NCBI GenBank assembly: GCA_022866005.1 | Contig: JALHTV010000012.1 | Location: 1 to 32,902, forward strand | DNA length: 32,902 bases | Source: Phycisphaerae bacterium | GTDB taxonomy: Bacteria > Planctomycetota > Phycisphaerae > SM23-33 | Reading direction: 5' to 3' | Part shown: in pieces, positions 1-8,902 of the stretch | Layout of the letters: each line of letters opens with the position of its first letter | How positions within the stretch are numbered: the first letter of the stretch is position 1 | Notes under the pieces: generated by a model | The model's input: only the letters and a program-made list of their open reading frames with translations | Told to the model about the DNA's origin: nothing | The model's database searches: none | Made by a program: the position numbers and the translations under genes

Positions 1-60
1 CCGCTGGGCGGGCATGAGCGTTTCCGCCGGCCGGTGGGGGGGCCGAGGTGGGCGAAAAGC

Positions 61-90
61 TTGTCCGACCCCGGTGGGGTGGGGTATAAA
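61..90 (+). promoter_or_regulatory. Candidate sigma70-type promoter of the seven-gene transporter operon
   Basis: A TTGTCC -35-like hexamer at 61-66 and a TATAAA -10-like hexamer at 85-90 are separated by 18 bp. This is the only convincing pair upstream of the first gene, and the expected start near 97 would leave a leader of about 50 nt. All six downstream genes overlap or nearly abut, so this may drive the whole 11.5 kb unit. The call comes from consensus matching only. Confidence 0.4.
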
Positions 91-150
91 GGCGGGTCGC
101 CGCGCATGGCGGCCGGTCGCAATCCCTGCATGCCAGGCAATCGAGCAGAC

Positions 151-1056
151 ATGCCCTGGGCTCTGGAGCGAACAAGCTGGCGGGGGGTGCGCGTGGATCA
201 TCCCCGCGACTGGGAAATCGCCCTGGCCGCCGGGCCTGACGAGCCACCGCGGTGCACCTTCACCGACCGCCACTACCACCGCCTCGACGTCCGCTGGCAG
301 GAGACCGATCACCCGCCCAACCTCGAGCTGCTCCTGGAGAAGCACCGCCACAGCCCCAAGGGCGAGCTTCGCGACGTCTCGCGGCTGGGGGGCCTGCCCG
401 CGGGGTGGTGCGGGGTGCTGCGCAAAGGCGAGGGCGGCTGCGTGACCTACGCGGCCAAGGTGTTCCGCGACCGGAGGGTGCTCGTGGAGGCCACGCTGTT
501 TTGGCCCGGGCAGCGCGACACCGCCCTGGAAGCAGCCGTTCTGGAGTCGGTCGCCGTGGACGCCGCGGGGCCCGTCCGCCTGTGGCAGGCGATGGGCATG
601 AGCCTGGAGTTGGGCGAGCAGTTCAGGCTGCGCAGCAGCGACAGCCGCGTCGGCCGCGTGCAGTGGCAGTTCGCCACCACCGGCCGAGACGCCGCGACGC
701 TCACGGTCGAGCGCCTGGCCATGCCCGACTGCTGGCTCAAAGGGCCCCTGGAAGATTGGCTCTCCGAGCAGGTGCCCCCCCGCCACGTCGCGGTCACCAA
801 GACCGCCACGACGTTCAATGAGCATTCGGCGCACCACCAGGTCAGCCGCGGCAAGGGCAGCCTGGGTGCGACCCTTCGCCACCTTCGGCCCATGAGGCTG
901 GACGTGGCTTGGCTGTGCGAGGCGGAGAATCGGCTGTACCATCTCGCCCTCGCGCGGCTGTCGCGAGATGCGGGGCTGGAGCTGCCGGCGAGTCTGGCGG
1001 TGCGGTGCTGCCAGCCGGTGCCGCAGGCGGCCAGCGGACCTGAGAGGCGACCATGA
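151..1056 (+). CDS. Hypothetical protein, first gene of the transporter operon
   Basis: A 301-residue protein that I do not recognise. It has no signal peptide or membrane segment, so it is probably cytoplasmic. It is rich in Trp, Arg and His, with a Trp/Pro-containing start (WRGVRVDHPRDWE) and a conserved-looking pattern of alternating strands, which suggests a mixed alpha/beta or beta-rich fold. Two adjacent cysteines lie near the C-terminus (VRCCQPVP). I chose ATG 151 because the WRGVRV segment looks like the natural beginning of the domain. ATG 106 in the same frame would add 15 residues, and GTG 193 is better spaced from a G-rich stretch. The stop codon overlaps the start of the next gene in an ATGA junction, which implies translational coupling with the PqqD-like gene. 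The function is unknown; the position suggests a partner of the PqqD-like protein. Confidence 0.7.
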   Translation: MPWALERTSWRGVRVDHPRDWEIALAAGPDEPPRCTFTDRHYHRLDVRWQETDHPPNLELLLEKHRHSPKGELRDVSRLGGLPAGWCGVLRKGEGGCVTYAAKVFRDRRVLVEATLFWPGQRDTALEAAVLESVAVDAAGPVRLWQAMGMSLELGEQFRLRSSDSRVGRVQWQFATTGRDAATLTVERLAMPDCWLKGPLEDWLSEQVPPRHVAVTKTATTFNEHSAHHQVSRGKGSLGATLRHLRPMRLDVAWLCEAENRLYHLALARLSRDAGLELPASLAVRCCQPVPQAASGPERRP

Positions 1057-1457
1057 GCCCACGGCGCGGCCAAAAACAGTTGCCAAATGGCCTCTCGGCG
1101 GCTAACTTCCTTCACGCCGTGCCACACGCGAACCGGGCCATGGAGACGCACCATCGGTCTGACGGAAGCACGTTGGCGTCCGTGCCGATTCCCAGGCCGA
1201 AGTACCTTGTGCCCCCTCTGAGCTGGATTCTCCCGTTCTCCCCCTATCGGCGGGTGGAACTGGAACCGGTGGGGTCCGGTGTGCTGAAGATGTGCGACGG
1301 CCGGCGAACGGTCGAGGCGATCATCGAGGCATTCGCCGCCGGCCACAAGCTGTCGTTCCGCGAGGCGCAGTTGGCGGTCACCCAGTTCCTCAGTCAACTC
1401 ATGCAACGCGGTCTGGTGGTGATCGTCGGCCAGGACGGAGACACACGCGGATCATGA
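1053..1457 (+). CDS. PqqD-like (RRE-fold) small protein
   Basis: A 134-residue protein whose C-terminal part (about residues 60-128) matches the PqqD pattern: a strand pair, then VLKMCDGRRTVEAII, then helices ending in FLSQLMQRGLVVIV. PqqD-type domains are small winged-helix folds that in many RiPP pathways bind the leader of a precursor peptide (RRE). Standalone PqqD-like proteins also occur outside PQQ biosynthesis. The N-terminal 55 residues are basic and look disordered; a later start (ATG 1140) is possible and would give a tighter domain. It overlaps the genes on both sides by 4 bp (ATGA junctions), so it is surely co-translated with the hypothetical protein and the permease. No radical SAM enzyme or precursor peptide is visible here, so the RiPP link is only a suggestion. 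Confidence 0.75.
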   Translation: MSPRRGQKQLPNGLSAANFLHAVPHANRAMETHHRSDGSTLASVPIPRPKYLVPPLSWILPFSPYRRVELEPVGSGVLKMCDGRRTVEAIIEAFAAGHKLSFREAQLAVTQFLSQLMQRGLVVIVGQDGDTRGS

Positions 1458-3034
1458 AGACGATCCAGGTCAGAGATCAGGTGCACCTGCCGCTGCGGCG
1501 GTGCCTGGAGCTGGTGCTCAGCGGCGTCAGGTACCGCCTGTTCCGGGCGGCGATCACGGTGACGATCATCGCCCTGGCCGGGGCGTTCCTGATGGTCATG
1601 CTCACCGAAGGCTTCTCCGCGCGGCAAGTCGCCGCAGATATCGCTGAGCGCACCGCCCCCCGCGAGACCTTCCGGTCCTGGGTGTCCAGAATCTCCATCC
1701 CCATGACCGAGCTGCAACTGGCTGAGGAGCTGGCCGCGGCCAGCCCCGGTCAGCCTCGCTGGGGCGAGTTGGTCGCCTGGGGGGAATTGAGCGACGAGGA
1801 CCTCCGCCGCCTGGTCGAGCTGGCCAGGCGCCACCGCAAGTATCTGGCCTACTTCCGCAGCCTGGCTGAGGGACAACGCCGGATCCTGGTGGGGCCGGTC
1901 GGAGACGACGGGCTCTTTGCCGAGCTGACCCACCCCACCAGGTTCGCCACCTTCCAGGAGGGACTGAAGACCTCTTCCCGCCAGCTTCCCACGACCGTGG
2001 AGGAGTTCCAGAAGTTCCTGACCGACGGGCAGGACACCTCCCCGGTCCGTCAGAAGATCCTCTCGGCCAACGCCGCTGCCGTAGCCCAGGTCCAACGCAC
2101 CTTCCTAACTGGCGGGCAGACGCCGCAGTCGCTGCTGACCAAGGCCGACGAGGCCCTGGTCCGGGCCTTGGCGGCCTTGGGCTTCCGCATGCCCGCAGAC
2201 ATCCTGCCGCAGCTGCGGGAGCAAGCGGCCCTGAGCGTGGACAGCAAGACCCTGCTCGCGCTGTACGTCGGGCCGGCGGCCATTCAGACCGGCGTGGTTG
2301 ACGTGGGCACGGAGGGCGAGGGGGAAAACGAGGAGCCCGAGGGAGCCAAAGCCCCCGCACGGCCCCACAAGGGCGTGGTGCTGGTGAAGACCCTCCTGGC
2401 CGCTCGACTGGGTGTGAACATCACCAAGGTCAACGACCAGATGCTCTACGAGCACCTGTCCTCGGGGTCGGGCGCCCAGTGGTTCGTGGGGGTGACGGCC
2501 TGCGACACCAAGGGGGGTCTGGACGCCCGGCGCGTCCGACAGGTGGCCGAGTTCATGACCGACCAGAGCCGCCTGGAGACCATCAAGAACAACGTCGGGC
2601 AGGTCGCGGCCTCGGAGGGGTTCCTCGGGTTCAACAACCGGACACTCTCCCTGATCGTGGTCAGCTTCATGGTCTGCATTGTGGGCATCGCCAACGCGAT
2701 GCTGATGAGCGTCACCGAGCGGTTCCGCGAGATCGCCACGATGAAGTGCCTGGGGGCCACCGACGGGTTCATCATGATCAACTTCATCATGGAATCGATC
2801 ATGCTGGGCATCGCCGGCGGGGCGATCGGCATGGTCCTAGGGTTTATCCTGGGCCAGCTGCGGGCCTGGGGCAGCTACGGTCTGATGGCCTTGACGAGTC
2901 TGCCGGTCCTGGCCGTGCTGGCGGCAGCGGCGGTGGCGCTGGTGGTCAGCATCATCATCTCGGCCCTGGCGGCCGTGTATCCGGCCTGGGTGGCGGCCCG
3001 GCTGGCGCCGATGGAAGCCATGCGCATCGAATAG
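1454..3034 (+). CDS. FtsX/MacB-type ABC transporter permease
   Basis: A 526-residue inner-membrane permease of the FtsX/MacB/LolC-E type. The first membrane helix is at about residues 32-50. A large extracytoplasmic domain of roughly 340 residues follows (about 55-395), and the C-terminal FtsX unit has three helices at about 398-420, 445-470 and 490-515. The motif ERFREIATMKCLGAT between the first two C-terminal helices is the typical cytoplasmic coupling segment of this family, which transmits ATPase movement to the periplasm rather than forming a channel. ATG 1454 is chosen from the 4 bp ATGA overlap with the PqqD-like gene. The ATPase gene follows after 14 bp. The extracytoplasmic domain includes an acidic EGEGENEEPEGAK stretch, probably a flexible loop. 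The substrate is unknown. Confidence 0.88.
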   Translation: MKTIQVRDQVHLPLRRCLELVLSGVRYRLFRAAITVTIIALAGAFLMVMLTEGFSARQVAADIAERTAPRETFRSWVSRISIPMTELQLAEELAAASPGQPRWGELVAWGELSDEDLRRLVELARRHRKYLAYFRSLAEGQRRILVGPVGDDGLFAELTHPTRFATFQEGLKTSSRQLPTTVEEFQKFLTDGQDTSPVRQKILSANAAAVAQVQRTFLTGGQTPQSLLTKADEALVRALAALGFRMPADILPQLREQAALSVDSKTLLALYVGPAAIQTGVVDVGTEGEGENEEPEGAKAPARPHKGVVLVKTLLAARLGVNITKVNDQMLYEHLSSGSGAQWFVGVTACDTKGGLDARRVRQVAEFMTDQSRLETIKNNVGQVAASEGFLGFNNRTLSLIVVSFMVCIVGIANAMLMSVTERFREIATMKCLGATDGFIMINFIMESIMLGIAGGAIGMVLGFILGQLRAWGSYGLMALTSLPVLAVLAAAAVALVVSIIISALAAVYPAWVAARLAPMEAMRIE

Positions 3035-3048
3035 CGAGCGATTCGATC

Positions 3049-3843
3049 ATGAACGACACGTCGACCGCCCGAACGCCGCCTGCCTCGGCCCCGGCGCCCA
3101 CCGAGGAGCAGCCGGTCATCATCCGCACGCGCCAGCTCAAGAAGTCCTACCGCATGGGCCTGGTGACCACCGAGGCGCTGCGCGGGGTGGACGTGGAGAT
3201 CCACCGCGGCGAGTTCCTCTGCGTCATGGGGCCCAGCGGCTCGGGCAAGAGCACCTTCTTCAACATGGTCGGGGGACTGGACAGCCCCACCAGCGGGCGG
3301 GTGTTCATCGATGAGGTGGACGTGGCCCAGCTCAACGCCGTCGAGCTGGCCTTCCTCCGCTGCCGCAAAATCGGCTACATCTTCCAGACCTACAATCTGG
3401 TGCAATATATGACGTGCCTGGAGAACGTCACCGTGCCGATGGCGTTCGCCGGGGTCGACGCCGACGAGGCCCGCGAGCGCGGCATGGCGCTGCTGGACCT
3501 CGTGGGGCTCAAGGACCGCTGGTTCCACAAGCCCATCGAGATGTCCGGCGGCCAGCAGCAGCGCACGGCCATCGCCCGCGCCATGGCCAACCACCCGGCG
3601 ATCCTGCTGTGCGACGAACCCACCGGCAACCTGGACCTCAAGACCGGCGCCGAAATCCATCGGATCCTCCAACAGCTCAACGAGGAGCGCGGCGTGACGA
3701 TCATCTGCGCCACGCACGACCACCGGCTGATCGACATGGCCGATCGGATCATGTGGTTTCGCGACGGCCAGGTGGAACGCCTGGCCGACCGGCGCGACGT
3801 GACGGTCGAGACCGGCGCGATCGGAGGCGAAGAAAATGGCTAA
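3049..3843 (+). CDS. ABC transporter ATP-binding protein (MacB/LolD class), first copy
   Basis: A 264-residue cytoplasmic ATPase that should power the FtsX-type permease encoded just upstream and/or the giant permease just downstream. Walker A GPSGSGKST is at residues 61-69, the signature MSGGQQQR at 165-172, Walker B ILLCDEPTGNLD with D189/E190, and the switch His at 223 (CATHDH). The tail EPTGNLD and the sequence as a whole place it with MacB/LolD/FtsE ATPases. The signature starts with Met instead of the usual Leu. The N-terminal 22 residues are Pro/Ala-rich and precede the domain. Its last 8 bp overlap the start of the M28-like/FtsX gene, whose ribosome binding site GGAGGC lies inside this gene. 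Confidence 0.93.
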   Translation: MNDTSTARTPPASAPAPTEEQPVIIRTRQLKKSYRMGLVTTEALRGVDVEIHRGEFLCVMGPSGSGKSTFFNMVGGLDSPTSGRVFIDEVDVAQLNAVELAFLRCRKIGYIFQTYNLVQYMTCLENVTVPMAFAGVDADEARERGMALLDLVGLKDRWFHKPIEMSGGQQQRTAIARAMANHPAILLCDEPTGNLDLKTGAEIHRILQQLNEERGVTIICATHDHRLIDMADRIMWFRDGQVERLADRRDVTVETGAIGGEENG

Positions 3844-6800
3844 GCGAGGCATGATCTCCGTCATCGTGGCCCTCCTGGTGGGCGCCGCCGTGGGCGGATC
3901 GCTAAGGGCGGCAGTGTCCCTGGAGACCTTCGAGAGCGACTTGCGAGCCCTGGCGGCCCGGCCCCACCGCCTGGCCGGGTTCGAGGACGGAAGCCTGGCT
4001 GCGGGCCGGTACGTCCTGGAGCGGCTCAAGGAGATCGGCTTCCAGGACGAGGACATCTTCCCGCAGGCCTTCGCGGTGGTCCAACCGGTCACCACCCAGT
4101 GCGAGCTGGTGGCCGACGGTGTGAGTTACCCTATCCTGCCGATGCGACCGAACGTCGTCCAGGCCTCGATCACCCCCCAGGAGGGTCTCACCGGTGAGGT
4201 GGTCTACGCCGGCAGCGGCACGGCGGCCGAGTACGGCAACAACTACCCCCAGGGCAAGATCATCGCGATGGACCTGGACAGCGCCGCCAACTGGATGAAC
4301 GCCTTCGCCTTCGGGGCCAAGGCCGTGCTGTTCCTGGGACCGCCGGAAGGCTCGACGCCCGACATCCAGGCGTATCATCACGCCAACACACCGGCCAACC
4401 TGCCGCGGTTCTACGTACCGCACGAGCTGGCGGTGAAGCTGGACCTGACCAACCCCCACCGTCCGGGCAAGGTGACGATCCGGGCCGCCTGCCAGTGGAA
4501 GGAGCTCCGCGGCCGAAACGTCATTGCCGTGCTGCGGGGCACCAATCCGGTCTTCGAGAAGGGCGGCCTCCGCCAGATCGTCCTGCTGGCCGCCCCGCTG
4601 GACAGCTACTCGGAAGTCCCCGAGCTGTCTCCCGGCGCCCGCGACGCCGGCAACTGCGCCGCCCTGCTCCAGATCGCCGAATACCTGCGCACCCACCGGC
4701 CGCGACGCGACGTGGTCCTGTGCTTCTTCGACGGCCAGACACTCAACCACGCCGGCGCGCGGGCCTTCTACGGCGCCCTGTACCGGCGCATCAAGAACAC
4801 CAAGCTCGCCGACGCGACCCTGGATGACCGCCTCAAGGAACAAGACCAGGAGACCACCTACTTCCAGCAGATCCTGGACGTCCTTAACCAGCGGGACCTG
4901 ATGGGGTCGGCCGCTCGACAGATGAAGTACTTCGACGACGCTCTGCGCCTGCTGCGGGACGAGGCTCGCAATACCGGCGACGGCATCGAGGAGGTGCTCA
5001 GCCCCAAGCGCGTGGCGTTCGAGGAGATCCAGAAAGACCTGGCGCGACTTCGCAAGGCCTCCCAGGCCGCTGCGACCGCGGAGCAGAAGGCCCCGCTGGA
5101 CGCGGAGATCCAGGCCCGCCAGGGGACGGCGGACGCCTTGGACGCGGAGATCAAGGTCCTGGCGGAGCAGAGCCTGCAGTGGAACAGCGTCCAGCGCATG
5201 CTGCGCTACAAGACGCCCGATCCCCAGAACCAGGAGACGTTCGATCGGTTGCTGGAGATCTTCCGCAGCAAATACCGCCGGCGCCTGGAGGAGATTGCCC
5301 AGGCCTCCCAGGAAACCCGCCTGGGCAAGCGTCTGTACCAGGCCATCGGGCCGCAGAGCAGCACCATCGTCCTCCATGTCAGCATCGATCTGGGCGATGC
5401 CAGACGGCGATGGACGTTCATCCACGGGGACGATTCGGCCCCGGTGGACAACGACCGCACCGGCATGTACACCTATCACTTCAAGACCCTCAATGCGGTA
5501 GCCCAGGCGTTGGGCGACCGGGTGAAGGGGTTTGACGATCGCGCCGTCTCCCAGTTGTACGACAACCGCCTGTTCGCCCCCGGCCGGTTCGCCGACAGCG
5601 GCCCGATCGCGCGGCTGTTCTCGGTGTGGAACTTGTCGGTGATGACCGTGATGGATCGCCGGCCGCGCCAAGGCCTGCCCACCGACACGCTGGCGGCGCT
5701 GGACTCCAAAACCCTGTACGACCAGGCCGGCGAGGTGGCGGTGTTCCTCAAGCACCTGGCAGACGACGAGGGGATCAACCTGCTGCCCAAGACACGGGCC
5801 GAGGTGCGGTTCGGTGAGGCCTCCTGGACCGGCATCAAGAGCGTCGGCCCGAGGGTGAACCTCAGCGGCATCGGGGGGGCGCTGCGGACGAGGTCCATCG
5901 GCGACGCGTTCGTCGCCATCTTCCCCAACAACGGCTGGGGGGAAATGCCCATGGAGAAGGCCGTCCCGGGCTTTGTGGACTGGTTTCTCTGCAAGACCAA
6001 CGTCCACGGCATCTTTGAGACCGGGCCGTATTCCACGAACTACTACAAGAAGCCCTACTTCGTCGCGGTGATGTTCGACCGCGGCACCGGGGACGAAGAG
6101 GACCTGGCCACAGGGAGGGGACTCATCGAGGCCATCACCAACACCAGCAGGATCGGCGGCAGCACCGGCTCCGCCGCGGACTTCACCAAGGCCTCCCCGG
6201 TGATCTTCAAGACCCACTACAAGACCCTCGTCAACTACGGCGCCGACCGCGGGGCCGTCACCTCGACCGCCATGCGGGCCATGTCTACCGCCGCCTTCCC
6301 GAAAGATCGCAGCCTGCTGTGCGAGTGGGGCAACATCAGCAGCGTCTTCGCACCCGCCGACGCCAAGGGCATCAAGCTGTTCAACAAGATGACCCTGGTG
6401 GTCTTGAACAATGCCAAGTCCAAGGACCGCTATCAGGGGCAAGGACTCAGCCTGGACGACCCGTTCGACCACCCAGCGTCCCCGCCCATGACCGCCCACG
6501 ACTTGCGGACGCTGAATGAGTACCGCCTTCAGTTGCTGCGGGAGGTCCGCATCCACCAGGAATCGCTGGAAACCCTGACCGGCCGGGCCAAGGACCTGGA
6601 GACCGACGCCCAAGCCGGTCGCGGCAAGGCGCCGGCAGGCTGGTACTTCGGCACGCTGGAGACGTCGGCGGCCTTCTCGCGCCTGGTGTACATCCCGCTG
6701 ATCGACGTGATGAACGACCTGGTCACGGCCGTCGTGCTGCTGCTGTTGCTGGCCATGCCGTTTGCCTACGCCCTGGAGCGCCTCGTGATCGGCTCGCCGC

Positions 6801-8902
6801 ACATCTACCGACAGATCGGCTGGTTTGCCCTGTTCTTCCTGGCGACCTTCGCGCTGCTGTTCAGCGTGAACCCGGCGTTCAAGATCGCTTCCACGCCCAT
6901 CATCATCTTCCTGGCCTTCGCGATCATCCTGTTGAGCTCGCTGGTAATCTTCATCATGGTCCGCAAGCTCCAGACGGAGGTTCGCAAGATGCAGGGGCTG
7001 TCGGCCACGGTGCACAGCGCGGACGTCTCGCGGTTGAGCACGATGATGGCGGCGGTGAACATGGGGATTTCGACGATGCGCCGTCGGCCGCTGCGGACGC
7101 TCCTGACGGCCATCACCGTCGTGCTGCTGACCTTCACGATCCTGACGTTTGCCTCCTTCGGGAGCAGCTGGGGCATCTGGCCGAGCTATCAGGGCGCGAT
7201 GACCAGCTTGCGGCCTCACATCGTCGTGCGGCATCCGCTGTGGAGCCCGATTACCCACGGTGTCTTCGAGACGCTCGGCGGCTACCTGGGCAAGGACGCC
7301 GAAATCGTGCCGCGGATCTGGGTGTCCGGGACCGCCCAGCAGACCAAGGACGCCTACACCGCCGGTGCGAGCCTGGAGAAGATGCTGTCGGACGAGGGCG
7401 CCCGGCGGATCGTGCCCATGGCCGCGGCGATTGGGCTGGACCCGGCCGACCTGGCCGACGCGCAGGGCCGACCCCGCCAGGAGGAGCTGGCCGAGCTCTT
7501 TGCCCCCTCGGACCGGGTGGACCTCCTGGCCGCCGACGGCATCTTCCTCACCGAGGCCATCGCCAACGAACTGAAGCTCACCCCCGCTGACATCGGCCAG
7601 GCCAAGCTGCTGCTGGCCGGGATGACCTTCACCTACGCCGGCACGGTCAGCGATCGGCTGGCCACGGCCACGATGCTCGACGGCAGCAGCGTGCTGCCGG
7701 TGGACTACGAGGCCTCGGCGGGGGAATCGGAAGAGAACATCAACGAGCAGGCCACCACGACGCTCTCGCTGGTGGAGATGCCCGACGTCCAGAGCGCCCA
7801 GTTCGTCACGTTCAACGTGGACAAGGTGGTGATCATCCCCGCGGCCAAGGCCCGGCGCCTGGACGGCACAATTCGCTCCGTCTCGATCTACCCCGCCGAC
7901 GACAAGGTCGCCACGATCCGCGACATGGCCGATACCATCACGAGGATCGCGCAGGTGCCCACGCACGTGGGCGACCAGGGGGGCGTGCACCGGTTGGTCT
8001 TCACCTCGCTGGTCAGGGCGTCCGGCTGGCGGGACCTGCTGGTGCCGGTGGTGCTGGGCGGGCTGATCATCTTTGCCACGATGCTCGGCAGCGTCAGCGA
8101 CCGCGAGCGGGAGATCTACACCTTCAGCTCGCTGGGCCTGGCCCCGCCCCACGTGGCGAGCCTGTTCTTCGCTGAGGCGTCCATGTACGCGGTCCTGGGC
8201 GGGATGGGCGGGTACCTGCTGGGCCAGGTGGTGGCGCGGTTGCTGGCCTGGGTGAGCGGGACCTTCGGCTGGTCCGTGCCCACCATGAACTACAGCTCCA
8301 CCAACGCCCTGGTGACCATCGTGATCGTCATGGGCACGGTGCTGGTCTCGACGATCTACCCGGCGATCAAGGCCTCGCGGTCGGCCAACCCGGGCATCCA
8401 GAGAACCTGGCAGATCCCCAAGCCCAAGGGCAACCTCTATGACCTGATCTTCCCGTTTACCGTGTCTACCTACGACATCACGGGCGTGGTGAGCTTTCTG
8501 AAGGAGCACTTCGAGAACTACACGGACACGTCGCTGGGCGTGTTCGCGACGACCTCCTGCTCCATCTTCCGCCAGAAGGGCAACGACATGCTGGGCTTCC
8601 AGGCGACGGTGGCGCTGGCCCCGTTCGACCTGGGCGTCAACCAGCGCTTCGCCCTGCTCAGTCAGCCCAGCGACATCGAGGGCATCGACGAGGTCCGCAT
8701 CCTCATCTACCGTCTCAGCGGGGCCCCGGGCGACTGGCAGCGCGGCAATCGCGTCTTCATCCACGACCTGCGCAAGCAACTGCTCATCTGGCGGTCGCTG
8801 CCGGCGGAGGTAATGGACAAGTACCGCGCCAAGACGCTTGGGGGGTGGGACCAGCTCCCCGTGGAACAGGTCGACGGTGAGAGCATCGGAGGGACGGCGT
8901 GA
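3836..8902 (+). CDS. Giant fusion: exported degenerate M28-peptidase-like domain plus FtsX-type ABC permease
   Basis: A 1688-residue protein. A Sec-type signal peptide (about 1-26) is followed by an M28-like region (about 30-640, including PHRLAGF at 43-49). The motif positions are recognisable, but Pro254 replaces the first zinc His, Gln301-Thr302 replace the catalytic/metal Glu pair, and no clear final His precedes PTDT (615-618). D256, D270 and D518 remain. A long helical, coiled-coil-like insert (about 320-500) interrupts the domain. An unassigned extracytoplasmic region (about 640-900) and a helical stalk come next. Three membrane helices follow (about 962-1040), then an FtsX unit with a helix at about 1085-1110, a periplasmic domain and three helices at about 1400-1515. 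A cytoplasmic tail (about 1535-1688) matches nothing I know. FtsX-family permeases are usually 400-850 residues long. It overlaps both neighbours (8 and 4 bp). I infer that the dead peptidase domain binds peptide or protein. Confidence 0.85.
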   Translation: MAKRGMISVIVALLVGAAVGGSLRAAVSLETFESDLRALAARPHRLAGFEDGSLAAGRYVLERLKEIGFQDEDIFPQAFAVVQPVTTQCELVADGVSYPILPMRPNVVQASITPQEGLTGEVVYAGSGTAAEYGNNYPQGKIIAMDLDSAANWMNAFAFGAKAVLFLGPPEGSTPDIQAYHHANTPANLPRFYVPHELAVKLDLTNPHRPGKVTIRAACQWKELRGRNVIAVLRGTNPVFEKGGLRQIVLLAAPLDSYSEVPELSPGARDAGNCAALLQIAEYLRTHRPRRDVVLCFFDGQTLNHAGARAFYGALYRRIKNTKLADATLDDRLKEQDQETTYFQQILDVLNQRDLMGSAARQMKYFDDALRLLRDEARNTGDGIEEVLSPKRVAFEEIQKDLARLRKASQAAATAEQKAPLDAEIQARQGTADALDAEIKVLAEQSLQWNSVQRMLRYKTPDPQNQETFDRLLEIFRSKYRRRLEEIAQASQETRLGKRLYQAIGPQSSTIVLHVSIDLGDARRRWTFIHGDDSAPVDNDRTGMYTYHFKTLNAVAQALGDRVKGFDDRAVSQLYDNRLFAPGRFADSGPIARLFSVWNLSVMTVMDRRPRQGLPTDTLAALDSKTLYDQAGEVAVFLKHLADDEGINLLPKTRAEVRFGEASWTGIKSVGPRVNLSGIGGALRTRSIGDAFVAIFPNNGWGEMPMEKAVPGFVDWFLCKTNVHGIFETGPYSTNYYKKPYFVAVMFDRGTGDEEDLATGRGLIEAITNTSRIGGSTGSAADFTKASPVIFKTHYKTLVNYGADRGAVTSTAMRAMSTAAFPKDRSLLCEWGNISSVFAPADAKGIKLFNKMTLVVLNNAKSKDRYQGQGLSLDDPFDHPASPPMTAHDLRTLNEYRLQLLREVRIHQESLETLTGRAKDLETDAQAGRGKAPAGWYFGTLETSAAFSRLVYIPLIDVMNDLVTAVVLLLLLAMPFAYALERLVIGSPHIYRQIGWFALFFLATFALLFSVNPAFKIASTPIIIFLAFAIILLSSLVIFIMVRKLQTEVRKMQGLSATVHSADVSRLSTMMAAVNMGISTMRRRPLRTLLTAITVVLLTFTILTFASFGSSWGIWPSYQGAMTSLRPHIVVRHPLWSPITHGVFETLGGYLGKDAEIVPRIWVSGTAQQTKDAYTAGASLEKMLSDEGARRIVPMAAAIGLDPADLADAQGRPRQEELAELFAPSDRVDLLAADGIFLTEAIANELKLTPADIGQAKLLLAGMTFTYAGTVSDRLATATMLDGSSVLPVDYEASAGESEENINEQATTTLSLVEMPDVQSAQFVTFNVDKVVIIPAAKARRLDGTIRSVSIYPADDKVATIRDMADTITRIAQVPTHVGDQGGVHRLVFTSLVRASGWRDLLVPVVLGGLIIFATMLGSVSDREREIYTFSSLGLAPPHVASLFFAEASMYAVLGGMGGYLLGQVVARLLAWVSGTFGWSVPTMNYSSTNALVTIVIVMGTVLVSTIYPAIKASRSANPGIQRTWQIPKPKGNLYDLIFPFTVSTYDITGVVSFLKEHFENYTDTSLGVFATTSCSIFRQKGNDMLGFQATVALAPFDLGVNQRFALLSQPSDIEGIDEVRILIYRLSGAPGDWQRGNRVFIHDLRKQLLIWRSLPAEVMDKYRAKTLGGWDQLPVEQVDGESIGGTA

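Noticed and set aside
3902..8779. Very long minus-strand frame opposite the giant permease gene
   Set aside because: It is an antisense shadow created by GC-rich codon use; its translation is His/Gln/Asp/Gly-rich with no domain pattern, while the plus strand has clear motifs.
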